Source of the DNA: Puteibacter caeruleilacunae
Lineage (GTDB): Bacteria > Bacteroidota > Bacteroidia > Bacteroidales > Prolixibacteraceae
Direction of reading: 5' to 3'
NCBI GenBank assembly: GCA_005217565.1
Contig: SJCO01000005.1
Coordinates: 424,844 to 488,843 of the forward strand
DNA: 64,000 bases
The notes beneath the pieces are model-generated. The model made no database searches. It saw only the letters and a list, made by a program, of their open reading frames with translations, and had not been told where the DNA came from. Shown here one piece after another: positions 7,498-14,889 of the stretch. The position numbers were made by a program, and so were the translations under genes. The number at the start of each line of letters is the position of its first letter. Position 1 is the first letter of the stretch.

Positions 7498-9519
7498 TTA
7501 CTCAGCTATGTTCTTTACGGTAAAGTTAAAGGTAGTTCCTTTGCCTGGAGTAGACTCCATCAATATATTCCCCTCTAATAAATCAATACAAGCCTTAACA
7601 ATCGATAAACCTAAGCCAGTACCACCATACTTCTTCTTAGAATGCCCCGTAACCTGAGTGAAGCGTTTAAACACCTCTGCCTGTTGATCCTGAGGAATCC
7701 CAATGCCAGTATCCTTCACATAAAAGAACAGATTCTCATCTTTTATCTTGTAGCCAAAGGCGATAAAACCAAGCTCAGTAAATTTAAGTGCATTACCCAA
7801 CAAGTTTTCAAAGATCTCACGTAACCTTGTTTTATCAGTCGTCACTACTAGCTCATCAAGCGGAGTGTCGACAAAAAAATCCAGCTCATCATTATTTGCA
7901 ATATTCTGATGCTTACAAAAAACCGTATAGATATCCCGTAAAAGAGCATTTATATCAACCACCTCATGGAATACAGAGATCTCTCCTGATTCAATCTTTG
8001 AAATATCAATGATGTCATTAATTAGTTGCAGCAGATGCTCACCGCTATTTGTGATAATCGACACATACTCTTTAATCTCATCCAATTCGAGATCGCTTTC
8101 ACTAATCAATGTAGAGTAACCAATCACTGCATTCAGCGGAGTTCTAATTTCGTGACTCATATTTGCCAGGAAGGCCGATTTTAGTCTGTCGCTTTCTTCT
8201 GCTTTTTCCTTAGCCTTCCGCAACTGTTCCTTAGTCTTTTTAATACTAGTAATATCAACAGCAGTTGTGTAATTGTACATCTTACCACCTAATTGCACAA
8301 GTTCGGCAGTAAGCAAGACAGTAAGAGGTTCCCCCGATTTTGTATAGATAGTCCCTTCCACATTTTCAAACCTACCTTTATCTTTAAGTACCTCAATCAG
8401 GCGACTCCTAAATGAGCGATCCATTCTTAACAATGTCTCGGGATTCTTGCCAATAACCTCCTCTTCGGTAAAGCCAAGTTTCTTGTAGAAAGTACGGTTT
8501 ACATCGATATATTCAATAGGACTGTCAACGGTACTCAATCCAGAAATTGCAGGATTCATATGAAAAGCTTTGGCAAATTTCTCTTCCGATATTTTTAGTT
8601 TAGAAACATCTTTACTCACCACAAAAATCGCAGGTTTACCATTCCATTCGCCCCAGTTCACATACGTTTCTACCGGAATCAGCTCATTGGTTTTCGTTTG
8701 TAGGGGAACAGGACAATAATCGCGTTTACCTTGCAATATTTCCTGGGCCATTCTCTCTGCATCTCCCTTTTCATCAGCAAGATGAATCGATAACATTTTT
8801 TTCCCGACAAGTTCATCAAGCGAATAACCTAATCGGTCGATAGCAGCCTTATTACATTTGATAATATTAGTCTGCTCATCGAGAATAAATAAGTAATTAT
8901 CGATTGAATTAAAGAAGGTTTTAAAATTCTTTTCGCTTTGTTGTAATCGTTTCTGATCTTCTAATTCTTTAGTAATCTCGCGACGAATACCACAGTGACC
9001 AATAATCCGGTCATAATCATCGTACACGCAAGTATAATCTCCCTTAATAATCATAGGAGTACCATCGAACTTATATTCCGAAGTATTAATAGTGAGTTTA
9101 CCACTGTCGAACAACTTGCGACAAAGACTCTTACCATAGGCGATATCGTGTTTATAGAAATCGCGATGAGTTAGACCGATTAAATCATCTTTATTCAAAT
9201 TATACAACTCAGCCATTGTATTACTAACCCGAACAATTCGTTGATGATCGAACACATAATCAAGAATAGCATCTTTATCTACCCAATCGTTCCACTCAAT
9301 AGGTTCATCAATTTTCATAAAGAAAAAACCATCGACCGACTGTTTAAAAAACAAATCTAACAGCCAGTTATCCTCTCCCATCAAAGCCGTATCACATGAA
9401 CTATTCCCCAATAGGGAGTCAACAAGTTTAGGACTCATACCCCACAAATTTTTAAAAGCTACGCTATTATTTTCCTCATTTTTTTTCGCGGCGTAATGAT
9501 ACACAGAATTATTCAACAA
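7498..9519 (-). CDS. PAS-domain sensor histidine kinase
   Basis: A 673-residue cytosolic kinase with no membrane helix. Three PAS domains (about 75-185, 195-310, 315-430) precede a HisKA domain with the phospho-acceptor His456 in the H-box (NMSHEIRTPLNAVIGY) and a HATPase domain with the G2 box GTGLGLSIVKA. There is no receiver domain and no response regulator next to it, so its partner is elsewhere. The soluble, multi-PAS form suggests sensing of an internal ligand or redox state. It has no evident link with the defence genes around it. Confidence 0.92.
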   Translation of the reverse strand: MLNNSVYHYAAKKNEENNSVAFKNLWGMSPKLVDSLLGNSSCDTALMGEDNWLLDLFFKQSVDGFFFMKIDEPIEWNDWVDKDAILDYVFDHQRIVRVSNTMAELYNLNKDDLIGLTHRDFYKHDIAYGKSLCRKLFDSGKLTINTSEYKFDGTPMIIKGDYTCVYDDYDRIIGHCGIRREITKELEDQKRLQQSEKNFKTFFNSIDNYLFILDEQTNIIKCNKAAIDRLGYSLDELVGKKMLSIHLADEKGDAERMAQEILQGKRDYCPVPLQTKTNELIPVETYVNWGEWNGKPAIFVVSKDVSKLKISEEKFAKAFHMNPAISGLSTVDSPIEYIDVNRTFYKKLGFTEEEVIGKNPETLLRMDRSFRSRLIEVLKDKGRFENVEGTIYTKSGEPLTVLLTAELVQLGGKMYNYTTAVDITSIKKTKEQLRKAKEKAEESDRLKSAFLANMSHEIRTPLNAVIGYSTLISESDLELDEIKEYVSIITNSGEHLLQLINDIIDISKIESGEISVFHEVVDINALLRDIYTVFCKHQNIANNDELDFFVDTPLDELVVTTDKTRLREIFENLLGNALKFTELGFIAFGYKIKDENLFFYVKDTGIGIPQDQQAEVFKRFTQVTGHSKKKYGGTGLGLSIVKACIDLLEGNILMESTPGKGTTFNFTVKNIAE

Positions 9520-9700
9520 ACCATTAAAACTATTATGTAATATTTCAAAAAGTTACAAAGATTATGTCTCGATCAGTATAAAGCATGAAGGGACAGTATG
9601 CCAGATTTTTATCCCTGACAAAGCATTAGCAGATCATGGAATAATTATCGCATCAAAAGCTACCTTTCATCTGTTCAGGAGTAATATTCTCATTTTAATC

Positions 9701-9818
9701 CAGCATGAACGTCAGTGAATTGTGGGATAAGAAGCAACCATCACCACCACCACCGCCGTGCTTCCCCATAGCATTGAAAAGCAGTAGTCCCAGTCGGCGG
9801 AAGAAGCCAAAGCCCCAC
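9701..9818 (+). repeat. Dispersed intergenic element, copy C, with partial tandem unit
   Basis: A partial ~80-bp unit (CATGAACGTCAGTGAATTGTGG) runs straight into the dispersed element (AAGAAGCAACCATCACC through CGGCGGAAGAAGCC). The rest of the 9520-9830 gap, upstream of the kinase, shows no gene. The element lies just beyond the 3' end of the minus-strand gene at 9831. Confidence 0.8.
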
Positions 9819-9830
9819 CGCGAGATGTAA

Positions 9831-10217
9831 TTAAGAAACAATTATCGCGTAAGAAACAATTACATGGCTCAATACAAAATACACCCCGACAGCAATTCTT
9901 TTAACGATTTTATCCTTCTTATGATCATTACCCCATGTTTCAGATAACTCCGAATAAGGTCTTCTGTTATTGTATCTGATTTGATTGAAAAAGGACGATG
10001 CAATCAAGATTGCAGGTAAAACGATCAATGCATTCTCCTTTGCGAAACTTGGTATTGGTTGCCACATAAAAAGACACAACGCATAAATATTCATGGTTTG
10101 TAGGATCGCAAGAAAATTACTAGCCATCACTTCCTTTTCCTTAAAATACCCGAACTTAACCCCATAGATATAAGCAAAGGTATAGAATACATAGTCGATT
10201 GGTTTCAATGGCTTCAT
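9831..10217 (-). CDS. Hypothetical integral membrane protein
   Basis: A 128-residue protein with hydrophobic stretches around residues 8-20, 32-50, 62-78 and 106-127, suggesting three or four membrane helices, and a polar cytosolic-looking loop with RYNNRRPYSELSETWG. Not a family I recognise. It is alone on the minus strand, followed by element C. Confidence 0.55.
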   Translation of the reverse strand: MKPLKPIDYVFYTFAYIYGVKFGYFKEKEVMASNFLAILQTMNIYALCLFMWQPIPSFAKENALIVLPAILIASSFFNQIRYNNRRPYSELSETWGNDHKKDKIVKRIAVGVYFVLSHVIVSYAIIVS

Positions 10218-10359
10218 GGTTGTGTCAATGTTGTTCCTTAGGATTAATGACTACACCAAAAGTAATAATTATTTGGAATGAGAGAGGTGCGGTGGAGAAG
10301 AAGGTTTACTTTAAAGATGAGCTGCGATTTTGTTTTACTAAAATGGTATACATGTTTTG

Positions 10360-10400
10360 TACGATAACCTTTCATATTATCATTAGTGTTGCTACATTTG
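10360..10400 (+). promoter_or_regulatory. Promoter module, copy 2 (TACATTTG)
   Basis: CCTTTCATATTATCATTAGTGTTGCTACATTTG, with TACATTTG at 10393-10400, is the same module as at 3623 and 10991. It drives the small gene at 10422; the expected transcript start leaves a leader of about 15 bases. Confidence 0.65.
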
Positions 10401-10421
10401 GATTAACGTGTATTGAGGATT

Positions 10422-10646
10422 ATGAAAAAGAATAACAGATTAGATGAAAGGCGAAATCAGATATCCAAAGATGCTGATTTATTTGTTCAGCATCCTTTTT
10501 CTAATGCTCTTAAGGCATTCGAGCAAGCGGGTATTAGAAAAACAGCCCTTAATCTTATTAGAAAAGGTTATGATAATAGCGTTATTGTTGATGCAACAGG
10601 ATTATCTATTGATCAGATAGAAAAACTGCGCAAAGAAGCAAAATAA
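10422..10646 (+). CDS. Small protein with an XRE-antitoxin-like N-terminus
   Basis: Seventy-four residues. The first ~25 (MKKNNRLDERR, ISKDADLFVQH) closely match the start of the antitoxin at 12543 (MKKNKRLSERR, IAKDVDLLVQH), but the rest differs: ALNLIRKGYDNSVIVDATG then LSIDQIEKLRKEAK, a helix-turn-helix-like ending of the kind found at the C-terminus of some Rpn/transposase-like proteins. A domain-swapped relative of a toxin-antitoxin regulator is the best description; function unknown. Start chosen at ATG 10422 because it aligns with the paralogue. Confidence 0.6.
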   Translation: MKKNNRLDERRNQISKDADLFVQHPFSNALKAFEQAGIRKTALNLIRKGYDNSVIVDATGLSIDQIEKLRKEAK

Positions 10647-10686
10647 TAATATTAATAGGGCGAGAAGAATTACGTATCTTATTGGT

Positions 10687-10850
10687 AATCACAATCAAGA
10701 AGCAGTACGCCGGAGGTGTGCACTCTGTTTAACCCATGATAAACGCAGTGAATCATGGGATAAGAAGCAGCCATGAATATCATCACCGCCGAACTTCCCC
10801 ATAACCTATGAAAAAGCAGCAGTCCCATTCGGCGGAAGAAGCAGAGGTCC
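10687..10850 (+). repeat. Dispersed intergenic element, copy D, with one tandem unit
   Basis: One nearly complete tandem unit (ATCACAATCAAGAAGC, then CGGAGGTGTGCACTC, then CCCATGATAAACGCAGTGAA) followed by the element (AAGAAGCAGCCATG through CGGCGGAAGAAGC). Same order as at 3366-3563, and again followed by the promoter module. Confidence 0.85.
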
Positions 10851-10966
10851 TATATCTCGTATACTATCTCTAATCAACCTTATTAAATAGCAACACATCA
10901 TGGAGAAAAATGCCATCATGTTTATGAGTATACTTTAAGACCTATGCATATTTTCCCTCCCATTTC

Positions 10967-10998
10967 CTTTTAAAATACCCTTAGTGTTACTACATTTG
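10967..10998 (+). promoter_or_regulatory. Promoter module, copy 3 (TACATTTG), for mrr
   Basis: TTAGTGTTACTACATTTG with TACATTTG at 10991-10998, about 38 bases before the mrr ATG. The -33 position is filled by CCTTTT. The match with copy 1 continues downstream through the leader into the coding sequence. Confidence 0.65.
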
Positions 10999-11036
10999 GG
11001 TTGACCTTTTGCGAAACCATTAAAAAAACGAGCACG

Positions 11037-11942
11037 ATGGCAATCCCAGATTACCAATCCATGATGCTTCCAATGCTGGAGGCAATGACGGATGGACAAC
11101 AATATCGTTTAGCTGATTTAAGAGAAATTCTGGCTATCCGTTATAACATTACTCCAGAGCAACGGCGTGAATTACTTCCTAGTGGAACAACTCGAGTATT
11201 CGATAATAGGGTAGGATGGGCAAAGACCTATCTTACGAAAGCAGGATTGCTCACCTCACCAAAGAGAGGTTTTGTTGCCATCTCAGAGCGTGGACGAGAA
11301 GCCTTAACCGAAAATCTTGAGATCATTAACAACGCCTACCTAAAGCAATTTAAAGAGTTTAGAGACTTCCTCTCACCCAATGGGAATAGTAAGTCGAAAG
11401 ATGAATTAGAGTCTGTACAGGAGTCTAAAACACCCTTAGAATTGCTTGAAGCTGCTCATAAAGATCTACAGCAAAAGTTAGCCTCTGAACTGTTGGATTA
11501 CGTCAGTAAAATGGACCCGTACAAGTTTGAGTCGTTAGTGCTCGAGTTATTAAAAGCGATGGGCTATGGCGAATATCGTGAAGAAGCAGCCCTGGTAACT
11601 AAGAAGTCTGGAGATGGCGGTATTGATGGTATCATCAACGAGGATCGGTTAGGACTGGATAAGATCTATATTCAGGCGAAGAGGTGGACAGGAAACGTTA
11701 CAATTTCAGCTGTGCGTGATTTCGCAGGTACGCTATTAGGACTAAACGCCCAGAAAGGTGTTTTTATCACTACATCAGATTACCCTAAAACAGCACACGA
11801 TTATTGTGAAAAGATTGACCGTACTATAGTTCTTATAAACGGTACACGTCTAGCTCAATTAATGATTGAGTACGGTATTGGGGTATCCACTCGAAAGACC
11901 TTTACGGTGAAAGAGTTGGATGGTGATTATTTTGAGGGGTAA
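11037..11942 (+). CDS. mrr: Mrr-type restriction endonuclease
   Basis: A 301-residue type IV restriction enzyme, expected to cut modified foreign DNA. The N-terminal ~90 residues are the Mrr winged-helix domain (LLPSGTTRVFDNRVGWAK; TSPKRGFVAISERG). The C-terminal domain is a PD-(D/E)XK nuclease: GDGGIDGII with Asp197, then IYIQAKRW with Gln213 and Lys215, and GVFITTSDYPKTA. ATG 11037 is chosen over the upstream frame opening because the first residues match family N-termini and the remnant at 3668. Single gene under promoter copy 3. Confidence 0.92.
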   Translation: MAIPDYQSMMLPMLEAMTDGQQYRLADLREILAIRYNITPEQRRELLPSGTTRVFDNRVGWAKTYLTKAGLLTSPKRGFVAISERGREALTENLEIINNAYLKQFKEFRDFLSPNGNSKSKDELESVQESKTPLELLEAAHKDLQQKLASELLDYVSKMDPYKFESLVLELLKAMGYGEYREEAALVTKKSGDGGIDGIINEDRLGLDKIYIQAKRWTGNVTISAVRDFAGTLLGLNAQKGVFITTSDYPKTAHDYCEKIDRTIVLINGTRLAQLMIEYGIGVSTRKTFTVKELDGDYFEG

Positions 11943-12063
11943 CAAGGCGGAGGAAATATAGAATGATAGCATTAATAGTGCTTAAACGAGTATTGAAGAA
12001 AACTAACTCTCGTAATGATAGCATTTGTGGAAAATATTTTATTAATTTGTACTTAACTTATAA

Positions 12064-12534
12064 GTGAAGCGAAAAGTAAACATAGAATTATTTGATGAAT
12101 ATGAAAAAGTAAATTTCTATACCTTACAATTTGAAGGAGAAGATTCAGAAGCAGACAAGTTTTTGGATAAATTCCCCGTAGGCTGTGGGTATGATGATGA
12201 TATTGATATTCTTATCAAATGGATTGAAAAGATTGGGGAGAGAGGGGCATTAGAAAGGTACTTTAGATATGAAGGAAAGGAGAAAGACAATGTGATGGCT
12301 ATTCCTATAGAGACAACATCGCTTAGGTTATATGTAATTAGATTGTCAGAAAATATTATTGTACTTGGAAATGGTGGAGTTAAAAAGACACGTACGTATA
12401 ATGAAGATAAACACTTGAAACAATGCGTTGAATTATTACAGAACATCGATGGCTTAATTAGGACCAGGATGAGGAGTGATAAGATAGTACTATATGACAA
12501 GAAGTTATTAGGAAATTTAACATTTAACGTGTAA
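12064..12534 (+). CDS. RelE/HigB-like toxin of a toxin-antitoxin-chaperone cassette
   Basis: A 156-residue protein starting at GTG 12064. The middle (LRLYVIRLSENIIVLGNGG then VKKTRTYNE) has the beta-strand and Lys-rich pattern of RelE/Gp49-type ribosome-dependent mRNA interferases: an Arg-Leu-Tyr strand, a central glycine turn and a basic segment. It is 8 bases upstream of an XRE antitoxin, the HigB-HigA order. Longer than typical HigB (about 100-125 residues). The toxin assignment combines weak sequence resemblance with strong context; catalytic residues are not certain. Confidence 0.62.
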   Translation: MKRKVNIELFDEYEKVNFYTLQFEGEDSEADKFLDKFPVGCGYDDDIDILIKWIEKIGERGALERYFRYEGKEKDNVMAIPIETTSLRLYVIRLSENIIVLGNGGVKKTRTYNEDKHLKQCVELLQNIDGLIRTRMRSDKIVLYDKKLLGNLTFNV

Positions 12535-12542
12535 TCAGAGTC

Positions 12543-12956
12543 ATGAAAAAGAATAAGAGATTAAGTGAACGACGGAAAAAGATCGCAAAAGATGTTGATT
12601 TATTAGTTCAACATTCTTTTGATTTCGTAGATCGAATCCATGAAATTCTTGAGGAGCAAGGCAAGGAACAAAAGGATTTAGCGAAAGCCTTAGGTAAGTC
12701 TGAAAGTGAGATAAGTAAATGGATGACAGGGACTCATAATTTTACATTTCGAACTATTGCTAAGATTGAAGCAGCTTTGGGCGAATCAATCATTCATTTT
12801 AACAAAGTAGAGGAGAAGACGAAAGAGGAGAAGGTGAATTATATTAAAAATTCAATGTCCCGTTATACTCCTACTGGGAAAAAATATGTTCGGACACAGC
12901 CGATGGATTATTCTTGTAATAACATATCTTCAAAGGCCGATGGTTATTTATGTTAG
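12543..12956 (+). CDS. XRE-family antitoxin with C-terminal extension
   Basis: A 137-residue protein: an N-terminal leader (MKKNKRLSERRKKIAKDVD) likely contacting toxin, a helix-turn-helix (QKDLAKALGKSESEISKWM then GTHNFTFRTIAKIEAALG, about residues 38-80), and a ~55-residue tail (EEKTKEEKVNYIKNSMSRY to the end). The tail is absent from the related regulator at 51631, which has no chaperone gene. In SecB-dependent toxin-antitoxin systems such a tail is the chaperone-addiction segment. It presumably neutralises the preceding toxin and represses the operon. Confidence 0.75.
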   Translation: MKKNKRLSERRKKIAKDVDLLVQHSFDFVDRIHEILEEQGKEQKDLAKALGKSESEISKWMTGTHNFTFRTIAKIEAALGESIIHFNKVEEKTKEEKVNYIKNSMSRYTPTGKKYVRTQPMDYSCNNISSKADGYLC

Positions 12957-12977
12957 TTTTCAATTTGAAGCATTAGG

Positions 12978-13412
12978 ATGATGAATGAAAAAAAGTCGGT
13001 TGAAATAGGAATTGAAAAAATAAATGAACTGTCATTTTATTTAAAATCTCTTTCCGAATACGAAGGGAACATTGAGTTAGGTGGAAATTTGCAGGTGGGA
13101 ATTGCAGTAAAATTCAATGCGGATATAAAGAGTGAACAGTTTTTCTTTTATTTAAAGGTTATCTATCAGTTGGATGGTAATGAGACGATACTGGAACAAG
13201 AACAAGAGATTGTATTTAGAGTTAAGAACATTCAACATGTTGTTAAGGACACAAAAGAGGGATTGGATGTAGAAGATAATTTTTTAACAATGCTGGCAAG
13301 TGTTGCAATAGGAACAGCAAGAGGAGGATTGGCTACTAATACCAAAGGAAGTAGATTAGCAAATTTCCCATTACCAATTGTAAATCCCAAAGATATTATA
13401 TCAAATATGTGA
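12978..13412 (+). CDS. SecB-like chaperone of the toxin-antitoxin cassette
   Basis: A 144-residue protein with the outline of SecB: a beta-rich N-terminal half (NLQVGIAVKFNADIKSEQFF, then FYLKVIYQL) and a C-terminal part in which LASVAIGTARGGLATNT, then LANFPLPIVNPKDII, matches SecB's ARE-helix, FPxLxLxPVNF region. It begins 21 bases after the antitoxin. Known family logic (mycobacterial HigBA-SecB) is that the chaperone protects the antitoxin from degradation via its C-terminal tail. The SecB call is by pattern; identity to canonical SecB is low. Confidence 0.68.
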   Translation: MMNEKKSVEIGIEKINELSFYLKSLSEYEGNIELGGNLQVGIAVKFNADIKSEQFFFYLKVIYQLDGNETILEQEQEIVFRVKNIQHVVKDTKEGLDVEDNFLTMLASVAIGTARGGLATNTKGSRLANFPLPIVNPKDIISNM

Positions 13413-13773
13413 TTTCGTTTGAAAGGTTAAATATCTTGTCCCAAAATAATTAAGCGTCATATAAGTACGCATCATTTTCTAGATCATATTACTATGACTT
13501 TTGTTCGATGAATGCCATTTATAGGCTTACAGAGTGTATGATCATTGCACCGCATATCTTCCCGGCATACCATAGTTAATACCATATAGCCGGGATCGCT
13601 ACACAGACTTAACCAAGAGACTCCTTCTAGTAAAATGTTGTATTCAGAAGTTGATGGTAATTGTTATGTATTTTCTAGTAATCCGAAACGCTCTACTAAA
13701 AATAAAATTTGTGTGTTTCATTATTTTTTCTTAGTTTTGCATTGTATTCGAAACGATGTACGAATTTTAAAAT
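13413..13773. other. Intergenic region with a hairpin and a promoter
   Basis: No convincing gene. TCCCGGCATA at 13560 and TATAGCCGGGA ending at 13595 form a strong stem without a T-run, so it is not a simple terminator. The Bacteroidota-type promoter at 13708-13739 sits at the right end. A 62-codon open frame at 13635 spans that promoter and is rejected. Confidence 0.5.
13708..13739 (+). promoter_or_regulatory. Promoter for the half-size hsdS gene
   Basis: TTTG at 13708-13711, 20 bases, TAGTTTTG at 13732-13739: a good fit to the Bacteroidota promoter. It gives a leader of about 30 bases before ATG 13774. Confidence 0.65.
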
Positions 13774-14361
13774 ATGAAGTGCAAACTAGGAGAAATAGCA
13801 AAAATATACTATGGTCCGCATAGAACAGCTGTGATGGCAGGAACAATAAAATACTTGGTGTCAAGTGATTTTGATGATTCCTTTCAGCCTACGTTCTTTA
13901 AGGAATCATATTTGGAGGATGATGGGACGCTCGATAAGGATCGTTATATTTTAGAGGAGAATGATGTTATTGTAACAGGGAAGGGGAAGCGACTATTTGC
14001 ATGGGCTTATAATTCCAAGTTTGGAGAGGTGGTGCCATCATCTCTATTCTATATCATAAAGCTGCAAAATTCTGTAGTTGGCGAATACATTGCTCATTAT
14101 TTGAATTCATCAAGAGTGAATCATAAACTCAAAGCTTTGGGGGCAGGAACATCAATACCTTCAATCCAGAAGCATGAACTTGCACAATTAGAGATTGTGA
14201 TTCCAACGTTGGAGAAGCAGCATCAAATTGTTGAAATTGCAAGGTTGATGAATAAAGATGTGGAGCTGGCAGAACAGCTTGTAGAAAACAAGAAAACACT
14301 CAGACAAGGTCTGTTAAATGATATTATTAACGAACAAGTAATTAAGGAGGAAAATAGATAA
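13774..14361 (+). CDS. Half-size type I restriction specificity subunit (HsdS-like)
   Basis: One target-recognition domain plus one coiled-coil spacer, 195 residues, half the usual HsdS length of about 400. Recognisable parts are the opening CKLGEIAKIYYG, the mid-domain FYIIKLQN, and the spacer LEIVIPTLEKQHQIVEIARL, ending in the helical KKTLRQGLLNDIINEQ. Half-subunits can dimerise to recognise a palindromic site or act in BREX- or Dnd-like systems, but no methylase is adjacent: HsdM is 0.5 kb downstream beyond a structured region. It might be an alternative specificity subunit or a decayed one, although the frame is intact. Confidence 0.78.
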   Translation: MKCKLGEIAKIYYGPHRTAVMAGTIKYLVSSDFDDSFQPTFFKESYLEDDGTLDKDRYILEENDVIVTGKGKRLFAWAYNSKFGEVVPSSLFYIIKLQNSVVGEYIAHYLNSSRVNHKLKALGAGTSIPSIQKHELAQLEIVIPTLEKQHQIVEIARLMNKDVELAEQLVENKKTLRQGLLNDIINEQVIKEENR

Positions 14362-14367
14362 AGAAAA

Positions 14368-14480
14368 AAGTCTTAATGAATAGGTCATTCACTAAGACTT
14401 AAATTTGGCGTTGTTACAATCAAGGGCTTATCACCCATATGATCTTAACACCGTTTAGCAACACAAAAATACGCCAAATT
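14368..14480. ncRNA. Structured non-coding element with nested stems
   Basis: Two adjoining structures. AAGTCTTAATGAA (14368-14380) pairs with TTCACTAAGACTT (14388-14400) with one exception, which is an A-C mismatch in plus-strand RNA but a G-U pair in minus-strand RNA. Then AATTTGGCGT (14402-14411) pairs perfectly with ACGCCAAATT (14471-14480), enclosing a nested hairpin TGTTA/TAACA, ATCA/TGAT, GGG/CCC (14412-14450) and a single-stranded stretch. No open frame covers it. No known RNA family recognised; a DNA-level site is an alternative. Confidence 0.5.
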
Positions 14481-14542
14481 CATCACTTTTCAAAAGAAGA
14501 GAAGTGTAGACCGAGTTTATTCATGAAGTTAAATTAATTCAA

Positions 14543-14833
14543 ATGATAAATAAACAGAGTTTTGATAAGGATACTGTCTTGGCAGTATGGCGTAAAGCAA
14601 GTGTAGTAGATGGTATCGATGCAGATTTATTACGCAGAGATAGCTGTGGAGCAATAATGGAGTTTGTAGAGTATGGTAATACAGATGCCAATTATGGATG
14701 GGAAATAGATCATATTGTTCCTGTAGCTAAGGGAGGTTCTGATAATCTGTATAATCTACAGCCACTGCACTGGAGAAATAACAGACATAAAGGTGACAAT
14801 TATCCTGAATGGACTTGTTTAGTCACAGATTAG
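14543..14833 (+). CDS. Small HNH endonuclease domain protein
   Basis: Ninety-six residues, essentially only an HNH domain: WEIDHIVPVAKGGSDNLYN carries the metal-binding Asp-His, LQPLHWRNNRHKGD gives the Asn and final His. The N-terminal ~50 residues (VLAVWRKASVVDGI, RRDSCGAIMEF) are the usual lead-in of this subgroup; it lacks the CxxC zinc pairs of PtuB. It lies just upstream of hsdM, outside the methylase frame. Role as an accessory restriction nuclease is inferred from position. Confidence 0.85.
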   Translation: MINKQSFDKDTVLAVWRKASVVDGIDADLLRRDSCGAIMEFVEYGNTDANYGWEIDHIVPVAKGGSDNLYNLQPLHWRNNRHKGDNYPEWTCLVTD

Positions 14834-14889
14834 AAATATATTTGGGAGTCAGAATTTGACTCCCAATTAACTATTTTATTATATAGAAA

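Noticed and set aside
13635..13823. 62-codon open frame
   Set aside because: Contains the promoter of the half-HsdS gene and overlaps its start.
14412..14450. Retron-type RNA
   Set aside because: No reverse transcriptase gene in the window.
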